Source: Bacteroidota bacterium | GTDB lineage: Bacteria; Bacteroidota; Bacteroidia; NS11-12g; UBA9320 | Assembly: GCA_024638525.1 (NCBI GenBank) | Contig: JAHEKB010000181.1 | Coordinates: forward strand, 1-5,043 | DNA: 5,043 bases | Direction: 5' to 3' | Shown: one piece after another, positions 1-5,043 of the stretch | Layout: the number at the start of each line of letters is the position of its first letter | How positions within the stretch are numbered: the stretch's first letter is position 1 | Translations under genes and position numbers: made by a program | The notes under the pieces: generated by a model | Database searches by the model: none | Told to the model about the DNA's origin: nothing | Seen by the model: only the letters and a program-made list of their open reading frames with translations

Positions 1-1971
1 GGTTGGCTCTATCCAGTATGCTGTATCCAAATTGGGTATCAGCAATATACTGTCGTAGGTACATATTCGCTCATCCGGCGGCAGTACTGCTTTAGGATTG
101 GCTTTCAAGAACACTTGAATCGTGTCTTCAGAAGTACATCCACTAGCATCTGTTATGTATATGGCAACCGCAGTATCATATTGAACCGCAGGAACACTTA
201 ATATGAAGTAGTCCAATGTATCACCAGGTTTAGTTACCGCATTGTCGATAATCGTTCCGTCGTTCTCAATACCCATGGTACTCCAAACGTATTTTACAGG
301 AGGCGTCGCATTGGTCAAATACGGCTCTAGCTTAAGATCTGTGCCCGCACAGATAAAGGTGTCTTTACCAAGCGATAGGTTCGCTTCCAATAAGGGAGGA
401 ACTACTAAAGTATCGTAATAAGTGGTAGGACAATTCTGTGGGCTATTGTTGATGGTGTGCTGAATAATGTATTTCCCACCACGTCGGAATAAAATGGTAT
501 CCTGTTTCTGAACACTTAAGAAAGCACCCGTAGAATAAAACTTCGCAATCTTTCTGTCAATGACGATATTCAAGTTTGAGTCCAGTATCTGCCAGCGATA
601 ACTCGGAGTTCCACGGAAATTCGCTGCAGGTATGGCATCAAAGGCATAAACCCCGCAAGGCAAAGTATCTACATCTCGATCAGCAAACGCTCTTGGCTTA
701 ACTTTAACCCTAAACGATCTTACCGTTACTGCATTTAGCGGACATGCATTATCTCTAGCTGTCACGGTAAATGAATATGGTAGGTCACTTGCCTGGCCAA
801 TTTGAGGAGTCCAGCAGAAACGTCCGGTTTGTAATCTCGCCGTCGGATTTATCACCGTGAAGGTGGCTCCTGGTATACCACGGTTCCAACTCACTGTTAC
901 CGTGTCAGGAGGTGGTGCGGTCGCTGGCGGAGGTGGTACAAACACCTGATCATCAGTGGTTACATTGAAACAGAGTTGGGATCCCTCACAAACCGAATAG
1001 GAATAGGGCCCGTCAATTTCTGGAGGGTTATTATCCGGACAAGATTTGACAATGAATTGCATATCCCGCCGCGTGACCCCAATCTTTTGATAGGTCCCCG
1101 TACTGTCTTTTCGCCACTCTGTAACCTCAATAACCGCAACCGTTACTTGGTTACATGCTGTTGGAGTAAGAATAATATCTCCAGTTTCCGCATCTATGTA
1201 AATTCCAATTGGAGGAGAAGCATTAGGGTTGGTATATGGAGGAGTTAAACTACCTGGGTAATAAGCAGTAAATGGGTGATTATAAGCCAAATACTGTCCA
1301 GAGTAGCCAATGTTTTGGTTCCATCCTCTCAAAGGGTTTGCCCAAGCATAAGAAAGCGAATCAAAATCCGCAGTATCAGAGGCACCATTATTGTAGAAGA
1401 ATGGCTGGTTACAGCACAGAATACCAATGGGCTCAGAGGTCAATGAAGGCGATGAATTACAAGGAGCTTTGCAGAGATCTATTTGAGCATATGTGTAGAA
1501 GTTTGCACTAGCTGCACCGGTGGTAATTGCATTGTTTCTACAACACTGCCCCGTTTCTATAATAATCGTACAACAGTTTTTAAGTGAACTGTAAGCTGAA
1601 GAATTAAAATCGATGGTCGTCGTATAAGTGTGTTGCTCGATACCCTCACCGGTGGCCCACGTATTAGCTGGATTACAGCCGCCGGTAGCCGTTGCACAGA
1701 CCGGTGTAATCTCCTTAATGTTATCCAAACTTAAACTAACAGAAGCTGTACCGCCTGTGGCACATCTTACCCTAGTTGCGCCTGAAGGATTTCCAAAGGG
1801 AACACCTCGACAATCACGATAATATTTAATCGTAACTTCAAATTTTAATGTGTCTACACATTTGTATGTAATGTCCGCACCCATTACGTGGGTGGCTTCC
1901 GCTGATTTACTCACAAAGAGTAATGGAAGGATTAATAGACACAACCAACTGAGTTTTAAAAACTTAACCAT
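1..1971 (-). CDS. Large secreted cysteine-rich PKD-like surface protein (gliding-motility-associated/T9SS-substrate type), N-terminal 657 residues, partial
   Basis: The frame is open for exactly 657 codons from ATG at 1971 to the left edge, with no stop, so the C-terminus is missing. Residues 1-26 form a signal peptide: basic MVKFLK, a hydrophobic core (SWLCLLILPLLFV), then SKSAEA before a likely cleavage ahead of THVMGADITYKC. The mature start, followed by KYYRDCRGVPFGN (49-61), is the hallmark N-terminus of large Bacteroidota proteins that often end in a gliding-motility-associated or type IX secretion sorting domain; that end is not visible here. Residues 259-311 (IDAETGDIILTPTAC through RDMQFIVKSC) then PDNNPPEID are also typical of this group. 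Residues about 430-620 look like PKD/Ig-type beta modules (VYAFDAIPAANFRGTPSYRW; ITDASGCTSEDTIQV). The mature part shown has 24 cysteines. In-frame ATGs also exist at 2025 and 2046; 1971 is chosen because it puts the signal peptide at the very N-terminus. A role in adhesion or surface structure is inferred; no enzymatic motif was seen. Confidence 0.88.
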   Translation of the reverse strand, partial: MVKFLKLSWLCLLILPLLFVSKSAEATHVMGADITYKCVDTLKFEVTIKYYRDCRGVPFGNPSGATRVRCATGGTASVSLSLDNIKEITPVCATATGGCNPANTWATGEGIEQHTYTTTIDFNSSAYSSLKNCCTIIIETGQCCRNNAITTGAASANFYTYAQIDLCKAPCNSSPSLTSEPIGILCCNQPFFYNNGASDTADFDSLSYAWANPLRGWNQNIGYSGQYLAYNHPFTAYYPGSLTPPYTNPNASPPIGIYIDAETGDIILTPTACNQVTVAVIEVTEWRKDSTGTYQKIGVTRRDMQFIVKSCPDNNPPEIDGPYSYSVCEGSQLCFNVTTDDQVFVPPPPATAPPPDTVTVSWNRGIPGATFTVINPTARLQTGRFCWTPQIGQASDLPYSFTVTARDNACPLNAVTVRSFRVKVKPRAFADRDVDTLPCGVYAFDAIPAANFRGTPSYRWQILDSNLNIVIDRKIAKFYSTGAFLSVQKQDTILFRRGGKYIIQHTINNSPQNCPTTYYDTLVVPPLLEANLSLGKDTFICAGTDLKLEPYLTNATPPVKYVWSTMGIENDGTIIDNAVTKPGDTLDYFILSVPAVQYDTAVAIYITDASGCTSEDTIQVFLKANPKAVLPPDERICTYDSILLIPNLDTAYWIEPT

Positions 1972-2053
1972 CTTCTCGCTTTTCTTTAGTCTTTTACTAA
2001 TTTCAAACGCGCTAAGATAGTTCATTTTGGGTAGTTTTTCAATCATAATAAGA

Positions 2054-2143
2054 TCATTTAAGGTTTAACTGTTGTTTTTTGGCGTAGCTGTTCACGTCCT
2101 TCTCCAAAGCCCGTATTGTATTGATTTTTAATTGTTTATACAT
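2054..2143 (-). CDS. Possible 29-residue micro-ORF coupled to the end of the anti-sigma/barrel gene
   Basis: An ATG at 2143 shares its A with the TAA stop of the upstream 406-residue gene (TAATG) and opens 29 codons ending in TGA at 2056-2054. The peptide begins MYKQLKINTIRALEKDV, is rich in Lys and Gln, has no cysteine and no hydrophobic stretch long enough for a membrane helix, and might form an amphipathic helix. The TGA lies 7 bases before the ATG at 2046 that is in frame with the downstream surface-protein gene. I recognise no family. A 29-codon open frame in AT-rich DNA is not rare by chance, so the only positive evidence is the junction, which has the same ATAATG hexamer as the sigma/anti-sigma junction. 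It may equally be a non-coding spacer. Confidence 0.2.
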   Translation of the reverse strand: MYKQLKINTIRALEKDVNSYAKKQQLNLK

Positions 2144-3363
2144 TATAAATTTACTCTTAATCCAAATCTAGTAAAGAATCCATAATCCCTGTGGGTCAGA
2201 TCGTTACGATCATTGAATGTACTACTGCTACTATGACTCCATTGTGGTTGAGCCAGCACCTCTATTCTAGGAGAAATCCGGTAAGAAAGTCCTAATCCAA
2301 AATTCATTGCTATATATCCACTTCTTTCCACATTCATGTCAGAAATTGGTTCAATATCGTTTTCACCTACGCGTATAAGACCGTCCTTGAATTCATGTAG
2401 CCTGAACATCAAGCCCAATCTAGCAGACATGGCAAAGTTTTGCTTTCGATAGAATCTATTGTCCATCTCTAAGGGTACGGCAAAACTGTTGTATGTATTT
2501 ACCCTATTTATTTGTTCAAATGAGAAATTTTCTTGTCGTTGAGTGAGCATAATACCTGTTCTGAATGACCAGTTTCTGCTCAATTCTCTAACTACCGCAA
2601 CATTAGCCTGATAAGACAATGCTGGAGACTCCGTCTGATTTCTCCAATCAATCAATTGCTGATTACCGCTTAAAGATCTAAAGGCATAACCCGGTCCTGC
2701 TGTGAATTCTAAACTCCATACTGAAGGATAGAATTTAGCTCCTTTTGGATCGCCATTATCCTTGGAATCAGCGGGATCCGTATAATTGAAATCGCCATCT
2801 ATATTTTGTACTAATGGTTCTGGGGTAGAGTCGTCCACCAAAGGTTCTTCGGCTAGTGGTTCTTCCATTACAGGAGGCAAATCCACAGGATCCTGCATTA
2901 TTGGCTGATCCGTGATGACCTCGTCTAAAGGCAATGCTACTTCTGCTTCCTCTTCATTGACTGATGGGTTTTCGGCTAAATTCCTAACAACCGTTGGAGT
3001 GTAATCGCCGTCATTAAAAGAGTTAGACTCATTTGCCCATTCTACATTGCTTTCAGAATTGACTTCATCTTGAACTATAGGATCATTGTCCGTGCTTTCC
3101 TCAACCATTCCCTCGTCGGACGGCTGTTGATGCTCAATGCTAGTACGTTCAATGATTCCGTCTTCTGTACTCAGTTCAGTCCATGCGAACTTGAGCAAGA
3201 ATAGAAGAAGCACTCCCGCTGCAATCCATCGGCCTCTTTGCCACCAGATTAACAGAGCTCTGCGTTTTCTTCTATTAACAATTTGTTGAAAGAGCCCTAA
3301 ATCAGCTTCAGCCTCGAAATGCTCGAATCGTTCTTTAAAGATATCTTCTAATTTTTTTGACAT
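2143..3363 (-). CDS. Putative membrane-spanning anti-sigma factor fused to an outer-membrane beta-barrel domain
   Basis: This 406-residue protein has four zones. Residues 1-45 are a charged cytoplasmic segment (LEDIFKERFEHFE, then RRKRR at 31-35), resembling the short N-termini of Bacteroidota anti-sigma/barrel proteins. Residues 46-60 (WIAAGVLLLFLLKFA) are a single transmembrane helix with basic residues on its N-terminal side, which predicts N-in, C-out topology. Residues 62-210 are a low-complexity linker rich in Glu, Asp, Pro, Ser and Asn; residues 62-200 hold about 39 acidic and only 2 Arg/Lys residues. Residues 214-406 carry alternating beta-strand stretches, for example SVWSLEFTAGPGYAF, NFAMSARLGLMF, GYIAMNFGLGLSYRI and a final strand FFTRFGLRVNL, as in small outer-membrane barrels. 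There is no cleavable signal peptide. It starts on the stop of the ECF sigma gene, which supports an anti-sigma role. That role is inferred from architecture and position; no classical zinc-binding or FecR domain is visible. The alternative is an inner-membrane-anchored barrel-like protein of other function. Confidence 0.8.
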   Translation of the reverse strand: MSKKLEDIFKERFEHFEAEADLGLFQQIVNRRKRRALLIWWQRGRWIAAGVLLLFLLKFAWTELSTEDGIIERTSIEHQQPSDEGMVEESTDNDPIVQDEVNSESNVEWANESNSFNDGDYTPTVVRNLAENPSVNEEEAEVALPLDEVITDQPIMQDPVDLPPVMEEPLAEEPLVDDSTPEPLVQNIDGDFNYTDPADSKDNGDPKGAKFYPSVWSLEFTAGPGYAFRSLSGNQQLIDWRNQTESPALSYQANVAVVRELSRNWSFRTGIMLTQRQENFSFEQINRVNTYNSFAVPLEMDNRFYRKQNFAMSARLGLMFRLHEFKDGLIRVGENDIEPISDMNVERSGYIAMNFGLGLSYRISPRIEVLAQPQWSHSSSSTFNDRNDLTHRDYGFFTRFGLRVNL

Positions 3364-3365
3364 TA
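3361..3365 (-). other. TAATG stop/start overlap between sigma and anti-sigma genes
   Basis: The sigma gene's TAA (3365-3363) shares one base with the ATG (3363-3361) of the downstream gene. Such overlaps usually mean translational coupling by reinitiating ribosomes, which would keep sigma and anti-sigma output in proportion. No Shine-Dalgarno-like sequence stands out just upstream. Confidence 0.75.
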
Positions 3366-3932
3366 TCTTTCAATACCGTGTTCTTCCAATAATTTTATCA
3401 ATTGTTTTTTGGCTCTTGAATACTGCGTTCTGGACGTTACTTCACTAATATTCAATATCCCACCAATCTCTTTGTGAGAATAACCTTCAATAGCATACAT
3501 ATTAAACACTGTTCTGTATCCCTGTGGAAGCTTTTGAATAATGGATAACAAAGCTTTCGTTTCCATTTTACCCACTGCTGTGGAATCGAAACTTGGCTCA
3601 GCGATGTGATCTAAACTACCCGGTTCAAACTTTCTAACTCTTTTATCATTGCTCTTGAGAGCAGAATTAATCATGATGCGCTTTATCCATCCTTCCAAAG
3701 AACCTCTTTTCTGAAATCCTCTGATCTTATCAAAAATCTTGATAAAGGCATCCTGAAGCACATCTTCTGCTTCCATTCTACTATTGCAATATCTGAGACA
3801 TACAGCCATCATCTTACCCGCGTATTTTTCATACAGTAACCTTTGAAAATGTACATCTTGCTTTATACAGCCGTCAATGAGTTCATCTTCATTCAATTGG
3901 TTATAATCTGTATTGTTACCTTTTGGGTTCAA
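3363..3932 (-). CDS. ECF-type RNA polymerase sigma factor (sigma-70 family)
   Basis: This 189-residue protein has the two-domain layout and usual length of ECF sigma factors. Region 2 spans about 28-95: FQRLLYEKYAGKMMAVCLRY, then the -10-recognising helix around SRMEAEDVLQDAFIKIF (51-67) and GSLEGWIKRIMINSAL (77-92). A linker of about 30 residues follows. Region 4 spans about 127-182, with LPQGYRTVFNMYAIEGYSHK and a helix-turn-helix (HKEIGGILNISEVTSRTQYSRAKKQL) for -35 binding. The start at 3932 is TTG; the open frame upstream to its stop has no ATG, GTG or other TTG, and the first in-frame ATG downstream falls inside region 2. A second TTG at 3896 (codon 13, giving an N-terminus NEDELIDG) is a possible alternative, so the start is uncertain but almost certainly not ATG. 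Cotranscription and translational coupling with the membrane protein downstream mark that protein as its probable anti-sigma partner. The regulon cannot be read from this window. Confidence 0.93.
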   Translation of the reverse strand: MNPKGNNTDYNQLNEDELIDGCIKQDVHFQRLLYEKYAGKMMAVCLRYCNSRMEAEDVLQDAFIKIFDKIRGFQKRGSLEGWIKRIMINSALKSNDKRVRKFEPGSLDHIAEPSFDSTAVGKMETKALLSIIQKLPQGYRTVFNMYAIEGYSHKEIGGILNISEVTSRTQYSRAKKQLIKLLEEHGIER

Positions 3933-3952
3933 TGCTTTAATACCTAAGCCTG

Positions 3953-3988
3953 CAAATATGTTGCATGCGTTCTTAATAAAAATTCAAA
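3953..3988 (-). promoter_or_regulatory. Weak candidate Bacteroidota-type promoter for the sigma/anti-sigma genes
   Basis: On the minus strand TTTG (3988-3985) is followed after 24 bases by CATATTTG (3960-3953), one mismatch from the Bacteroidota -7 element TAnnTTTG. Transcription would begin about 15 bases before the TTG start codon. The spacing is slightly longer than the usual range and the motif is short, so this is only a candidate. Confidence 0.2.
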
Positions 3989-3997
3989 GATTTATCC

Positions 3998-4016
3998 AGA
4001 TTGAGCTTAAGAATCT
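3998..4016. repeat. Short imperfect inverted repeat in the divergent intergenic region
   Basis: AGATT and AATCT are separated by 9 bases that include the palindrome CTTAAG. It lies in the 119-base gap between the divergent sigma and dehydrogenase genes, where an operator would be expected. The region is AT-rich and the arms are only 5 bases long, so chance is a reasonable explanation. Confidence 0.2.
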
Positions 4017-4051
4017 CATTTTCATAAGATTATTTTACATTTTTGCCCTTC

Positions 4052-5043
4052 ATGAATCGCTACGATTACTCCTCTTTGCTTCGTTTTTCTCAGTCTCTTT
4101 TTCAGTCTATGGGTGCGAGTGAATCCGATGCACTTTCAGCGGCAAAGGCATTGGTGGCAGCAGACATGAGAGGAATAGATAGTCACGGAGTCTCGCGATT
4201 GAGTGGATATGTTAAACTCTGGGATGCCGGTAGAATAAACATGAAAGCCAAAGTCAGCATCCTAAGAAGCCATAAATCAGTTATGACTGTGGATGGAGAT
4301 GGAGGGCTGGGCTTAATAGTTGCACCAAAAGCAATGCAAATGGCAATTGATGCAGCAAAGGAATTTGGTTCTGGTTGGGTTGCTGTTCAAAATTCCAATC
4401 ATTTTGGAATCGCTGGATATCATGCCATGATGGCCAATGCGCACGATATGATAGGAGTGTCTATGACCAATGCTACGCCATTCATTCCACCAACGCATTC
4501 CAAAAAAGCAATGTTGGGTACCAACCCCATTGCATATGCATTTCCAAGCGGTAAAGCATATCCACTAGTCGTTGATATGGCCACCTCTTCTGTAGCCAGG
4601 GGCAAATTGGAGATTGCACGCCGCGAAGGCAAAACGATACCCGAAGGTTGGGTGGTGGACAAAGACGGCCATCCATCCCAAGACATTGATGTACTGTCCA
4701 AAGGTGGCCTACTCACACCGCTGGGTAGCCTAGAAGAACTAAGTAGTCATAAAGGGTACGCCCTGGGAAGTTTGGTAGATATTATGACAGCCGTTTTGTC
4801 CGGTGCCAATTACGGACCATGGGTTCCACCTTTCGTTTCTTATTTACCGCTCCTCAAAGATCAGCCGGGGAAAGGTCTTGGGCATTTCTTTGGCGCTATG
4901 GAGATAGAAGGTTTTAGGCCAGTTCAAGAATTTAAAGACCAATTGGATCACTGGATAGACAGTTTCAAAGCGGCGGATCGCATTGATGTGGACCAAGAGG
5001 TAAATGTACCGGGAGAGAAAGAGTATTTACGCGAGCAAGAGCG
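4052..5043 (+). CDS. Malate/L-lactate dehydrogenase (Ldh_2) family NAD(P)-dependent oxidoreductase, partial at C-terminus
   Basis: The frame is open for 330 codons from ATG 4052 to the right edge; family members are usually about 340-360 residues, so only a short tail is missing. Family motifs appear in order: ADMRGIDSHGVSRLSGY (37-53, with the conserved His45 and Arg49), GLGLIVAPKAM (85-95), NSNHFGIAGYHAMMA (114-128, His117), MTNATPFIPP (138-147), MLGTNPIAYAFP (154-165), VVDMATSSVARGK (173-185, Asp175) and HKGYALG (233-239). This cytosolic NAD(P)-dependent family reduces 2-oxoacids or related imines; it includes malate, L-lactate, ureidoglycolate, sulfolactate and diketogulonate enzymes as well as piperideine-carboxylate reductase. 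Sequence reading does not distinguish the substrate. The start is well supported because the conserved N-terminal helix (YSSLLRFSQSLFQSMGAS) begins right after it. There is no recognisable ribosome binding site. The gene is divergent from the sigma gene, and a functional link is not indicated. Confidence 0.93.
   Translation, partial: MNRYDYSSLLRFSQSLFQSMGASESDALSAAKALVAADMRGIDSHGVSRLSGYVKLWDAGRINMKAKVSILRSHKSVMTVDGDGGLGLIVAPKAMQMAIDAAKEFGSGWVAVQNSNHFGIAGYHAMMANAHDMIGVSMTNATPFIPPTHSKKAMLGTNPIAYAFPSGKAYPLVVDMATSSVARGKLEIARREGKTIPEGWVVDKDGHPSQDIDVLSKGGLLTPLGSLEELSSHKGYALGSLVDIMTAVLSGANYGPWVPPFVSYLPLLKDQPGKGLGHFFGAMEIEGFRPVQEFKDQLDHWIDSFKAADRIDVDQEVNVPGEKEYLREQE

Noticed and set aside
976..1822. 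Plus-strand open frames at 976-1248, 1272-1511 and 1628-1822
   Set aside because: They lie antisense to the continuous 657-codon minus-strand gene, which has a signal peptide and family motifs; their translations show no recognisable domain.
2083..2101. Imperfect palindrome GGCGTAGCTGTTCACGTCC as a terminator between the anti-sigma and surface-protein genes
   Set aside because: The stem would be about five pairs with a bulge and no U-run follows on the minus strand, so it does not look like an intrinsic terminator.
4018..4045. Possible -33/-7 promoter just before the dehydrogenase (CATTTTTG at 4038-4045)
   Set aside because: The -7 match has one mismatch, the only -33-like element (TTTC) is about 14 bases away, which is too close, and T-rich DNA makes such matches common. 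It would also put the transcription start almost on the ATG.
3913..4122. Plus-strand 69-codon frame overlapping both the sigma gene start and the dehydrogenase start
   Set aside because: It overlaps two well-supported genes in other frames. Its hydrophobic look comes from T-rich DNA in the intergenic region.
4313..4716. Minus-strand open frames inside the dehydrogenase gene
   Set aside because: They are antisense to a gene with a full series of family motifs, and none resembles a known protein.
1..5043. CRISPR arrays, tRNA or rRNA genes, insertion sequences and attachment sites
   Set aside because: No regularly spaced direct repeats, tRNA-like folds, transposase motifs or terminal inverted repeats were seen on either strand.

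Overview
The window looks like a chromosomal segment of a Bacteroidota (Bacteroidetes) bacterium. Three things support this. The left-hand gene encodes a large secreted protein with the mature N-terminus ATHVMGADITYKC, a pattern typical of the proteins annotated 'gliding motility-associated C-terminal domain' or PKD-like in this phylum. The centre is an ECF sigma factor gene directly coupled to an unusual membrane-spanning beta-barrel protein gene. Ribosome binding sites are weak or absent throughout, as is normal for the phylum. I cannot assign a family or genus.

Layout. Positions 1-1971 (minus strand) hold the first 657 codons of a cysteine-rich surface or secreted protein whose C-terminus lies beyond the left edge. 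Positions 1972-2142 are an intergenic gap containing a possible 29-codon micro-ORF and in-frame upstream ATGs for the surface-protein gene. Positions 2143-3363 (minus) encode a 406-residue protein with a short cytoplasmic segment, one transmembrane helix, a long very acidic linker and a C-terminal beta-barrel-like domain. Positions 3363-3932 (minus) encode an ECF sigma factor that starts at TTG and overlaps the next gene by one base (TAATG). Positions 3933-4051 are a divergent promoter region. Positions 4052-5043 (plus) encode most of a malate/L-lactate dehydrogenase-family oxidoreductase that runs off the right edge.

How the genes work together. The sigma factor and the membrane protein form a likely sigma/anti-sigma pair. 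The anti-sigma candidate appears to cross the inner membrane, span the periplasm with its disordered linker and end in an outer-membrane barrel, so one polypeptide could carry a signal from the cell surface to a cytoplasmic sigma factor. This matches the 'dual membrane-spanning anti-sigma factor' idea described in Bacteroides. The surface-protein gene lies downstream on the same strand and could be cotranscribed or a target, but nothing in the sequence proves this. The dehydrogenase is transcribed away from the cluster and is probably unrelated metabolically.
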